A stretch of 64,000 nt of DNA, from positions 62,001 through 126,000 of the forward strand of contig JAITGM010000007.1 of the NCBI GenBank assembly GCA_031280685.1, read 5' to 3'. The notes beneath the pieces were generated by a model. That model was not told the DNA's origin, did not search any database, and was given only the letters and a program-made list of their open reading frames with translations. The position numbers and the translations under genes were made by a program. Origin of the DNA: Christensenellaceae bacterium (GTDB taxonomy: Bacteria > Bacillota > Clostridia > Christensenellales > UBA1750). Of this stretch, positions 16,918 to 24,364 are shown piece by piece. Every line of letters begins with the position of its first letter. Position 1 is the first letter of the stretch.

Positions 16918-17231
16918 TGCATCTTCCCACCTTTCACAATGTCGTCAATGCGCTTGTGCGCCTGTTTCGCGGAAGCCTCCACCGTTGTAAGCCGCGATAT
17001 GACTTCAAGGTGCTGTACTTCCTGTTTTTCGTCTTGTTTTTCCTGCTTGCGCTTTATATCGTCTACACTGGACTTGATATAGCCCAAATCAGACATAATC
17101 GAAGCGCCTTTCGCGCCGCCCTCTTCGTCGTCCTTCTTCTTATTGCGGGTAAAGGCGGCATACCCGAAGATGATTGCGCAAAGTGTACTTATAACGCTAA
17201 TCGCCGTTAGTAGCCCGTTCATTCCGTCCAT
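16914..17231 (-). CDS. Small membrane protein, XhlA/holin-like
   Basis: About 105 aa. An N-terminal membrane helix (LLTAISVISTLCAIIFGYAAF) is followed by a Lys/Glu-rich segment and a long coiled-coil (IKSSVDDIKRKQEKQDEKQEVQHLEVISRL), the general plan of haemolysin XhlA-like phage proteins encoded beside amidases. The ATG at 17231 overlaps the upstream stop (TAATG). Confidence 0.65.
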   Translation of the reverse strand: MDGMNGLLTAISVISTLCAIIFGYAAFTRNKKKDDEEGGAKGASIMSDLGYIKSSVDDIKRKQEKQDEKQEVQHLEVISRLTTVEASAKQAHKRIDDIVKGGKMQ

Positions 17232-17758
17232 TATTTCACCGCCTCCCACTGCCACATTCCCGGCGTATCAGGCGGGTAAACGCAATTCGGCATATCGGCC
17301 TTCGCCAGATATACCGCGCCTTTGTAGCTGTAATATTTGCCGCTTTCCACCGCTACCAGAATACCCGCCGTTTCCGGGTATGGCATGGGATCGTCCTTTG
17401 TCCCGGCTGCGGTAAGCTCCACAAGGCGGTAATACGCAAAAGTGGTTTCAACCGGGTAGGCTGCATTCGACGTGTGCGCCGCCACGATTTCAAAGAGAAG
17501 ATCGCCGCTGCGTATGATTTCGCCTTTCTTGTAGGCTGTGTCAAGCGCATATTCTGGATAGTCCACAATGTCAGCGGATTGCAGGATCATTTCGTCAGTA
17601 ATGACATTTGCGCCGCTGGCACGGTCTGCTGCAATCTGCGCCCGGAATGAAAGCGAAAGCAAAGCGGCGGTGCTTTCGCCCGCCGCCTGTATCTGCTCCA
17701 TATCCTTTTTTATGGCCTCTGTTTCGTCCGGCCTGTCTTTTTTATGATTTACACTCAT
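17231..17758 (-). CDS. Phage tail accessory protein with CBM5/12-like segments
   Basis: 175 aa. Two short modules resemble the carbohydrate-binding type 5/12 fold: YALDTAYKKGEIIRSGDLLFEIVAAHTS and GKYYSYKGAVYLAKADMPNC...PGMWQW. Such modules are frequent in proteins at the tip of Firmicute phage tails, where they may touch cell-wall sugars. It directly follows the DGR target gene with a 4-base overlap, so it belongs to the tail tip/receptor-binding group. Confidence 0.6.
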   Translation of the reverse strand: MSVNHKKDRPDETEAIKKDMEQIQAAGESTAALLSLSFRAQIAADRASGANVITDEMILQSADIVDYPEYALDTAYKKGEIIRSGDLLFEIVAAHTSNAAYPVETTFAYYRLVELTAAGTKDDPMPYPETAGILVAVESGKYYSYKGAVYLAKADMPNCVYPPDTPGMWQWEAVK

Positions 17759-19488
17759 TCAAAATTACCTCCCACACCGGAAACCCAGCATTCGCCGACA
17801 GCGCCGTTTCTGGCTACCGTAATACGAAGCCCCAAGCCGGAATTTATGGCATACTGTGACGTATTTTCAAATACGTGCGCCGTACCCTGCAAAACCTTTG
17901 TTGTCATGTCCTCCCACACGGGCGACGTGTCAAACGGGTTATTGCTCACTTCCACGCGGAAGGTTGCGCCCGCGGGTATCTGCCTGTGAACAATGACATT
18001 TACGCGCTTCGGCTGCGCGTCAGCATTGAAAGGCTGCGAAAGCCCGATTGTGAAGCCGTCAACCTGTTTCGTGAATGTCATTGTGCGGGAAGCAGTATTC
18101 CCGGCGCTGTCTGTGGCCGTGATTTTCAAAGAATGCTGGCCGTTTGCCAGCTTCACGAAGTCCACGCCCGCCACATTCGCCGTTTGCTCCACGCCCAGCG
18201 GCGGCGTGAACGTGCGGATCGTGTTGTCGCCCACGGCCTCAACCGCCGTTACCGCGTCGCCGTCCGGATCGGTCACGGTGTAGGCGTAGCCGAAGTCCCC
18301 GGACTTAACGCCCAAATCGCCGTTTGTGCCGGAAATGGCCGGCGGCTGGTTGTGTATGACGGCAACCGCGCCGCCTGTTACATAGGCGCTTTCGTTTCCG
18401 TAGCTGTCCACGGCCTTCACGCGGTATTTTATCGTATTCCACGCCGTAGACACGGTTTCGCTGAACGTCAGCCCCGCCGTGCTTGTGGCCTGCGTGTAGC
18501 TGCCGTTATTTACGCTTCGTTCCAGCTTGTAGGTGATTGCGTCGCCGTCCGGATCAGTGGCCGCGCCCCACGAAATATTTATAGGCTGGCTGCTGTAGCA
18601 CGTCGAAGGCGTGGTTATCCCCGCGGGCGCGGAAGGCGCACTATTGAAGATAATTTCATAGTTGCCATCTGAATTTACACTGTCAGATACCAAGATTTCA
18701 GAGGACAGATTACAAAGCGGACGAACGCCCCTGACACCGTAGTACGCGCTGTAGTTGATCAACGCGCCGGACGTGATGACGCTGCGCACGTTGCAGGAGT
18801 TCGACACGTTAGGCGTGCGAAGCCACCAGTACCACGCCGCCGTAGTATTCAAGCTTGCGTTTGTGTACTCTGAATTACTCACGCATTCGCTTGTCGGATA
18901 CGCAAGGCGGCTTGCATCGTCGCTGAAAAGCGCCAGCTTCACGCCCTCGGCAATGCTGTTTTCATTGGCAAGCCCTACTTCGGTAGTGGACGGCAAAAAC
19001 ATTTTCGCCGTGAAGGTTTCGTAGCTGCCGCCGTCTACCGTTGCTTTAACCACCGAAAGCGTAGTTGTCATAAGCGCATCTACAAACTGCGCCGGAAGCA
19101 TGGCAAGGAAGCCCGCCCACTGATCGTATTCGTTATAATTCTGGTACACGTTCGCATTCGTCGGCGGCGCGTCCGCGCTGTGCTTCGCGCTGTACCACGC
19201 TCCCGCCGCGGCGTTGCTGTTCAGCCATTGCAGAATATTTGAATGAATGTGCCTGTTATTACCGTACTGCTTGCGGTTGCTGTCGCTGTTGCTGGCCTCT
19301 ATAGCGTCAGAACACATTAGCTGTATAATTTTATCCGTTATGAGCGTTACCGCCCCGGACGGATAACCCGTATGGTTCTTGTCAGCAACCTTGAATACAA
19401 TTTTGCTGCCGAAACGCGATTGAAACGCCGAATTGACAGGTATTTCAACCTTGTTCCCCACCGCCAGCGTGCTTAATGCCTTTGGCAT
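17755..19488 (-). CDS. DGR target 1: tail protein with DUF6273-like variable domain and Ig/FN3-like repeats
   Basis: 577 aa. Residues about 1-265 form a DUF6273/C-type-lectin-like domain (WYWWLRTPN...GVRGVRPLC) whose residues 228-258 are variable region 1. An FN3-like domain (about 275-365), a second Ig/cadherin-like domain with two TDPDGDA motifs, and a C-terminal beta-rich region follow. By analogy to Mtd-type and other DGR targets it is inferred to be the receptor-binding tip of the tail. Start ATG 19488 follows GGAAGGTG; a GTG 9 bases upstream lies within that site. It overlaps the RT gene by 44 bases. Confidence 0.88.
   Translation of the reverse strand: MPKALSTLAVGNKVEIPVNSAFQSRFGSKIVFKVADKNHTGYPSGAVTLITDKIIQLMCSDAIEASNSDSNRKQYGNNRHIHSNILQWLNSNAAAGAWYSAKHSADAPPTNANVYQNYNEYDQWAGFLAMLPAQFVDALMTTTLSVVKATVDGGSYETFTAKMFLPSTTEVGLANENSIAEGVKLALFSDDASRLAYPTSECVSNSEYTNASLNTTAAWYWWLRTPNVSNSCNVRSVITSGALINYSAYYGVRGVRPLCNLSSEILVSDSVNSDGNYEIIFNSAPSAPAGITTPSTCYSSQPINISWGAATDPDGDAITYKLERSVNNGSYTQATSTAGLTFSETVSTAWNTIKYRVKAVDSYGNESAYVTGGAVAVIHNQPPAISGTNGDLGVKSGDFGYAYTVTDPDGDAVTAVEAVGDNTIRTFTPPLGVEQTANVAGVDFVKLANGQHSLKITATDSAGNTASRTMTFTKQVDGFTIGLSQPFNADAQPKRVNVIVHRQIPAGATFRVEVSNNPFDTSPVWEDMTTKVLQGTAHVFENTSQYAINSGLGLRITVARNGAVGECWVSGVGGNFE
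18715..18807 (-). other. DGR variable region VR1
   Basis: 93 bases aligned without gaps to the template repeat at 20704-20796. They differ at nine positions, all of them A in the template on the coding strand. The 3' end in coding sense is an adenine-free 17-base block (GGGGCGTTCGTCCGCTT), the expected G/C-rich initiation segment. Homology to TR stops sharply on both sides. Confidence 0.96.
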
Positions 19489-20527
19489 CGTCGTCACCTT
19501 CCTTTTTGAATAGTTTGTCGTAGTAAATATCCATCCGGTGAATTAAGTGGTAACAGTCACCTTTAGAGGCATGAGCGCGCCAGCTTTGATATGATTGCGC
19601 AACCGTGGCGCGGTCAATTTTGCCTTCGTCCAGCAAATGCCGCATTTTCTTTAACTTCCTGCGCGCGTTATTCTTTGACTTGCGGCGCACCTTTCGGACA
19701 ACGCCGCCCGTTTCGGTCAAATACGTATGAAAGCCTAAAAAGTCAATACCGTTTTTCAGCGGATAAATATTTGTTTTTCCATTAAGCGAAAGCCCCAAAG
19801 CGCCGACGTGCTTTTCGATCTCCCGCAAGCAATGGCGCAAATATTCCTTGTCTTCATGGATTAAGTAGAAGTCGTCCATGTAGCGCCCGTAGAATTTCAC
19901 GCCCAATTTTTCCTTGATAAAATGATCCATGTCATTCAGGTAGAGCAAGGCGAACAGCTGCGAAGTTTGGTTGCCTATAGGAATGCCGACATTGCCTTCG
20001 GTGCTGTCTATAATCATATCCAGCAACCAAATGACATCGGGATCGGCAATGCGTTTGCGGATTAAAAGTTTTAACAGGTCGTGCCTAATGGAATAGAAAT
20101 ACTTTGAAATGTCGCATTTCAATACCCACCCGTCAACACTGTTTCTTCTGTAAAACTTCCGCATGAAGCCCTCCAGCCTGTCAAGCCCGTAATGCGTGCC
20201 TTTTCCTACTTGCGAAGCGTAGTTGTCTTGAATGAAACTGCGCGTAAAATTCGGCTGTAAGACATTATCGCATAGGGCGTGCTGCACAACCTTGTCTTTG
20301 TAGCTGTTCGACATGACAACCCGCTTTTTCGGTTCGTACACCATAAATACGTTGTACGGCGAAAGCGTGTATGTCTTCGTGCGTAGCTGCTCACTTAACA
20401 GGTTCAAAGCCTCCAGCAAATTCACTTCAAATTTAGCTGCCGCCTGCTTCCACCTTTTGCCCCGGCGCGCCGCTCTGTAGGCGCGGTAGAGGCTTTCAAA
20501 CTGGTAAACCTTTTCAAATTCGCTCAT
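19445..20527 (-). CDS. DGR reverse transcriptase
   Basis: 360 aa. Catalytic Asp lies in KCDISKYFYSI (about residue 139) and in YGRYMDDFYLI (YMDD at about 216-219). The IPIGNQTSQ motif at about 182-190 is the DGR-lineage version of RT motif 4. C-terminal GIDFLGFHTYL and a basic thumb region follow. The protein copies TR RNA into cDNA with errors at adenines, and the cDNA then replaces VR sequence. No endonuclease or maturase domain is present, so it is not a group II intron RT. It sits directly after TR and overlaps the first target gene. Confidence 0.96.
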   Translation of the reverse strand: MSEFEKVYQFESLYRAYRAARRGKRWKQAAAKFEVNLLEALNLLSEQLRTKTYTLSPYNVFMVYEPKKRVVMSNSYKDKVVQHALCDNVLQPNFTRSFIQDNYASQVGKGTHYGLDRLEGFMRKFYRRNSVDGWVLKCDISKYFYSIRHDLLKLLIRKRIADPDVIWLLDMIIDSTEGNVGIPIGNQTSQLFALLYLNDMDHFIKEKLGVKFYGRYMDDFYLIHEDKEYLRHCLREIEKHVGALGLSLNGKTNIYPLKNGIDFLGFHTYLTETGGVVRKVRRKSKNNARRKLKKMRHLLDEGKIDRATVAQSYQSWRAHASKGDCYHLIHRMDIYYDKLFKKEGDDDAKGIKHAGGGEQG

Positions 20528-20703
20528 AAAAGAAACTCCTTGCCGTATATAGCCTTCGCCTTGCCGGGCAATGCATCGGCATCGGCAATCCTGTATTTAT
20601 CCCCGCTGTGGTTGGCGGCGACGGGATGCACCTTCCTTTGATGGTGGTTCTCTGTTTTCGGCCGGCCGCATGGCGGCGGCCTACTCAATCGCAATTTCCA
20701 CCG

Positions 20704-20796
20704 AAGCGGACGAACGCCCCTGTTACCGTTGTACGCGTTGTTGTTGTTCAACGCGCCGGACGTGTTGACGTTGCGCACGTTGTAGGAGTTCGACAC
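20704..20796 (-). other. DGR template repeat (TR)
   Basis: A 93-base non-coding unit between avd and the RT, read on the minus strand. It carries clustered AAC codon-like triplets corresponding to NSYNVRNVNTSGALNNNN, the adenine-rich positions that become variable. It matches VR1 over all 93 bases and VR2 over 78 bases except at adenines. The transcript from 20818 to 20528 would be the template RNA. Confidence 0.96.
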
Positions 20797-20818
20797 TACA
20801 AGGCACACCCCCGCGGTT

Positions 20819-21217
20819 CTATGCTCTCGTTTTATCCCGCTTTTTCCACGCGGCGGTCATAGCCTTAACTTCGATAACCAGTTTTGACCAATATTCGCAA
20901 CTGGAAAGCGAAATGAAGCCCATTTCCTGCGAAAGCTCTATAAGAAAAAGAAGCTCCTTGCAATAGGTCATCGCCCTTGCCTGTAGCCTCTGCCGCTGCA
21001 CCTTTTCGGCTGCGTCCCGTAGGTCTAATTCGTTGGCCTCTAAGACGCATTCAAAAATGCTTAATGATTTATCCTGTATCCGGTTCACTATGGTAAATCG
21101 GTACTTCTTCGGGAATTTGTTTGTGTTGCTGCTCACTGTGAAGGTGTGCTTTACAAGGTCTTTCGCCTTCACAATCACCCCGAATTCGTTTTGTTCCTTT
21201 TGCTGTTGTGGCGGCAT
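20819..21217 (-). CDS. avd: DGR accessory variability determinant (Avd)
   Basis: 132 aa, predicted all-helical four-helix bundle with a basic surface. Recognisable segments are VKAKDLVKHTFTVSSNTNKFPKKYRFTIVNRI, LEANELDLRDAAEKVQRQRLQ and MTYCKELLFLIELSQEMGFIS, the usual pattern of bacterial Avd proteins. In studied DGRs, Avd forms a pentameric barrel that binds RT and TR RNA and is needed for cDNA synthesis. It lies immediately upstream of TR, the usual avd-TR-RT order. Confidence 0.9.
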   Translation of the reverse strand: MPPQQQKEQNEFGVIVKAKDLVKHTFTVSSNTNKFPKKYRFTIVNRIQDKSLSIFECVLEANELDLRDAAEKVQRQRLQARAMTYCKELLFLIELSQEMGFISLSSCEYWSKLVIEVKAMTAAWKKRDKTRA

Positions 21218-21476
21218 TTATACACCGTTCCTTTCTCATGCGCTCCAATGCCGCCACATCTTCCGCGCTTCCCATAAAGTTAAACCCGGCCTGTGTTACA
21301 ATCAGCACCGCCGCGCCGCCCGTAACCGTGCGCCCGCATATTGTAAGCTCACCCGCACCGCAAGCGCTGCACGGCGGTTCTAATTCTGCAAAAATGTTTC
21401 CAATAACGCACGACAATTCCGTAGGCGTGCAGGCGTAGCGCCTTAACACTCTATCCGCTGCAAGGCCGCATTCCAT
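21069..21476 (-). CDS. Small cysteine-containing phage protein overlapping avd
   Basis: Up to 135 aa. The ATG at 21476 has GGAGG at good spacing inside the end of the upstream tail gene. The N-terminal part holds a PPCSACGAGELTICG zinc-finger-like pair of cysteines. The last roughly 50 residues overlap the avd start by 149 bases in another frame, unusual for this compact but orderly operon. Either the real protein is the full frame, or a frameshift or early stop shortens it. No family was recognised. Confidence 0.5.
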   Translation of the reverse strand: MECGLAADRVLRRYACTPTELSCVIGNIFAELEPPCSACGAGELTICGRTVTGGAAVLIVTQAGFNFMGSAEDVAALERMRKERCINAATTAKGTKRIRGDCEGERPCKAHLHSEQQHKQIPEEVPIYHSEPDTG

Positions 21477-22333
21477 ACGCCCGTAACCTCCACGCCGTCC
21501 AAATTATCAAACTGCACCACAAACGGGTTCGTGCTTATGTCGTTGAAAAGAACGGCTTCGATCAGCGTTACCCGGTCGGTAAGGTTGGTTATCATGGAAA
21601 GCAAGTGCGCCGCCGTGTTTTCGTCAAGCACATTCTGGAGGCTTGCGAACCATGCGTTAAACTCGTTTTCCGATACAGACTTAAAATTGTTAAACCATGC
21701 TTGCAGCGCCGCGAATTCTGCGTCGCTCTGAATTTTCCGCGCGTCCATATAGGCCACAAGGTCGTTGAATTCCTGATCGCTCATTAGCTGGTAGTCAGCA
21801 AACCACGCCTGCAACTGCGCGTTGAAAGCGTCTGTGTCAATCTGCTGCACCACGCCCGCCACCACGCCGCACAAGTCACCGTTCAAGCGCTGGTCTGTAA
21901 TTGCTGCCTGTGAAATGGCCGTAACGCCCGCGCCTACCATTACGTCGGCTACGCATATTTCGTATGCGTCCGCGTCCCGCTGGAGGGCTGGCGCTGTCGG
22001 GTTTGCCGAAGGCGTAGAGGACTTCACACGCGCCGATATTGTCCGCTCGGTCAAGTCCCACCGAATAACAATGCGGTCAATGCGTTTCAAAACGCCGTCT
22101 GCCGTCGCTATGGTAATGGTAAGGTCGGTTGTGTTGGTGTAGAAGTAACCATTGATCCACGCTTTACCCGCTCGAAGCGCAATATTCATGCCTTCATCTG
22201 CTACGGCTTGCAGTCCAGACGACGGAAGGGGGAATACCCCGTTTCCGATAAACGAAGAGAAATACGCCGCCCACTCTTCGGCCTTGTATTTTCTGTCGCC
22301 GCCTATCGAATTAAAAAAACTGGATTTTTCCAT
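21443..22333 (-). CDS. Phage baseplate/tail fibre-type protein
   Basis: 296 aa from ATG 22333. The N-terminal part (SSFFNSIGGDRKYKAEEWAAYFSSFIGNGVFP...GMNIALRAGKAWINGYFY) is a widespread Firmicute phage/prophage tail module, usually attached to the distal tail. The C-terminal half is helical with repeating LQAWFADYQ/LQAWFNNFK/FNAWFASLQ units, likely a trimeric coiled shaft. It sits between the tail-tip protein and the DGR cassette, consistent with a baseplate or receptor-binding scaffold. Confidence 0.7.
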   Translation of the reverse strand: MEKSSFFNSIGGDRKYKAEEWAAYFSSFIGNGVFPLPSSGLQAVADEGMNIALRAGKAWINGYFYTNTTDLTITIATADGVLKRIDRIVIRWDLTERTISARVKSSTPSANPTAPALQRDADAYEICVADVMVGAGVTAISQAAITDQRLNGDLCGVVAGVVQQIDTDAFNAQLQAWFADYQLMSDQEFNDLVAYMDARKIQSDAEFAALQAWFNNFKSVSENEFNAWFASLQNVLDENTAAHLLSMITNLTDRVTLIEAVLFNDISTNPFVVQFDNLDGVEVTGVWNAALQRIEC

Positions 22334-22345
22334 GCTGTTCACCTC

Positions 22346-23467
22346 TTATTTAGCTATTTGCCGGATTTTATCAATAAGCGCGGGCAGACTTTCGCCGAAG
22401 GTTATATCAATTTCGGGTATGTTCTGTTCGTACACTTCGGAAATTTCCGTAATGCGCACGTTGATTTTTATACCCCAACGCTTATTTATGCAAGTGACGC
22501 GATCCCCTAAGTCGTAGTCGGTTCTGTACTGTAAATTGCTGTGCGTGTTTACCTTGCTGGAAAACGCCAGCGTTTCAGCCATGCCACCAAGCTCGGAAGC
22601 GCCCCGCTGCTCCAACATTTCAATGTATTGCGCGTCCGGCATGGTTACGTCGTTGTCGTTATTGTCTTTGTACGTCTGCGTAATATCGGTTGCATTCACA
22701 AAGACTTCTTCGCGGTCAAGCCCCGCCGTAGAGCCGCCAACCTCGGCAACCTTCCGCGGCGTGTCCTGCAATTCCTCGCCGCCCACGTAAGCGGTAGTTT
22801 TCAGGTTTTCAACGCTATTTGTGTATTCCTGCTCTAAAATATTGTCAAATTCCTGCGAAAAGGTGCAGGGCGGGTTCCCGTCGTTATTGTCCGAAGTCAG
22901 ATCACGCCCGGCATACACCCGGAATGTGTGAAGCCCGGTCTTTACGTCCGTGGTAATCTGAAAGCCCAGCTTCGCGGCCTTCGCCGCCGTTTCACAAGCA
23001 AGCAGGGCATTCATGTAATATTCCGAAGCGTATTCTATTGTCCCGCTCCCCAAATCCTCCATAGCGGCAATAACCACATTCGGGATTATGCGGGCGGCCA
23101 CGGAAGGGTTCGTTATGTTCTCGGACACGATACGGGTTAAAATGTTTTGCGTGTTATCCGTCGTCACTATCTGCCGGCGCACAACCCGCTTTCCAATCCA
23201 GCCCGTAACGAATTTCCCCTGTACTTCGATTTCCTCCAGCCCTTGCGAATTCTTTTTGATATTGACATACTTTATTTCGCCCGCTTCGTCATCGCCGCGC
23301 TTCATAATCAGCCTGTTTTTAAGCAGAAGGGCGACATGCCTTTCAGTAAACGGCACAAGCAGTTTGAATTCACCGCAAGCCCAATAACGGCGCGTCCAGA
23401 TAAGCGACGAAATTTCGTCAATCACGCCTTGCAGCGTCATTTCCCTGTCGTATACGTAAATTTCCAT
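22346..23467 (-). CDS. Siphovirus ReqiPepy6 Gp37-like tail protein
   Basis: 373 aa. MEIYVYDREMTLQGVIDEISSLIWTRRYWACGEFKL at the start and the late YDLGDRVTC...ITEISEVYE...ITFGESLP pattern match the Gp37-like tail-associated family that follows the distal tail protein in many Firmicute siphoviruses. It probably forms part of the tail tip hub. It is separated from the distal tail gene by only 3 bases. Confidence 0.8.
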   Translation of the reverse strand: MEIYVYDREMTLQGVIDEISSLIWTRRYWACGEFKLLVPFTERHVALLLKNRLIMKRGDDEAGEIKYVNIKKNSQGLEEIEVQGKFVTGWIGKRVVRRQIVTTDNTQNILTRIVSENITNPSVAARIIPNVVIAAMEDLGSGTIEYASEYYMNALLACETAAKAAKLGFQITTDVKTGLHTFRVYAGRDLTSDNNDGNPPCTFSQEFDNILEQEYTNSVENLKTTAYVGGEELQDTPRKVAEVGGSTAGLDREEVFVNATDITQTYKDNNDNDVTMPDAQYIEMLEQRGASELGGMAETLAFSSKVNTHSNLQYRTDYDLGDRVTCINKRWGIKINVRITEISEVYEQNIPEIDITFGESLPALIDKIRQIAK

Positions 23468-23470
23468 TCG

Positions 23471-24364
23471 TCACACCCCCAAATAAAGGTTATTGTGATA
23501 AATGGACACTTCTAAATTTTCAAGGTTTCCATCTGCATCATACCTGAACAGGTTGTCGCCAACCGATAATTGCAAGTATGAGCTGTCCACATCCAAGTAG
23601 CGGAAAGCGTCCGTAATAACGCCGTTTCGGTTGAGCGTCACGGCCTTTTCGCCGTAGCCCGTGGAAACTGTCAGCACGTCGCCCGCCTCCATTTCAAGGT
23701 TCAGGCGTATATACTGCTGCGTGTTGACGTTCAGCAAGGACGGGTTCGACACCACGCCCAGCGCCCGAAAGTCAATTCGTATACCCGAAACAACGTCGCC
23801 GTCATTGTATACGTTGACAATCAGCGACGGTTCGCGGAAGCCGATTTCCCAGCCCTCAATAGGAATTTCCAAGCCGTCCGGCACCGGGAATTCAAAACCG
23901 CCCGTCCATGTCGCTATATCCTCGCGGGTTTCTGCTTCTTCCCTCCAGAACGGATTAAGGCAAAGAAGCTGTATTGTGAACTGCTCAAAGATCGGTTCAC
24001 GCTTAAAAACGGGCGCGTTGTCTACCTTGCAACCGATCACCCGCTTGTAGTCGTCGTATTCATAAATCAACGTGGCTTCGTACTGCGGGTTCAAAATATG
24101 GTTCATTCGGCGGCGCATGGCCTGCGCCCGCTCTTTGTTTCGCTCTTTGAAGTAGCCTACGATCTCAATGTCGCGGCTTTCAATGCGGTTCCCTAAGTAG
24201 GTGTCGCCGTCCTGTCCCATGCTGTTTATGCTGTAAATGGCGTTGCGAATATCCGAAAGCCCGCTAACGTCCTTAAAATTGACATGGAAGGAAGAGGCGG
24301 GGGAAAAGACAATACTTTCCCCCCGCTCGTTCACATAGGTAAGTTTTTCTATTTTGCCGCTCAT
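23471..24364 (-). CDS. Distal tail protein (Dit family)
   Basis: 297 aa. The N-terminal tail-fold (FKDVSGLSDIRNAIYSINSMGQDGDTYLGNRIESRDIEIVGYF) and the linker NHILNPQYEATLIYEYDDYKR are typical of phage tail family/Dit proteins, which form the hexameric ring joining tube to tip. The C-terminal beta domain carries LNLEMEAGDVLTVSTGYGEKAVTLN. Its start overlaps the tape measure stop by 4 bases. Confidence 0.85.
   Translation of the reverse strand: MSGKIEKLTYVNERGESIVFSPASSFHVNFKDVSGLSDIRNAIYSINSMGQDGDTYLGNRIESRDIEIVGYFKERNKERAQAMRRRMNHILNPQYEATLIYEYDDYKRVIGCKVDNAPVFKREPIFEQFTIQLLCLNPFWREEAETREDIATWTGGFEFPVPDGLEIPIEGWEIGFREPSLIVNVYNDGDVVSGIRIDFRALGVVSNPSLLNVNTQQYIRLNLEMEAGDVLTVSTGYGEKAVTLNRNGVITDAFRYLDVDSSYLQLSVGDNLFRYDADGNLENLEVSIYHNNLYLGV

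Noticed and set aside
20524-20808. Open reading frame running through the template repeat and overlapping the RT start
   Set aside because: Its frame simply mirrors the VR reading frame. It has no good ribosome site, and the sequence after the repeat has no protein resemblance. TR is best taken as non-coding template RNA.
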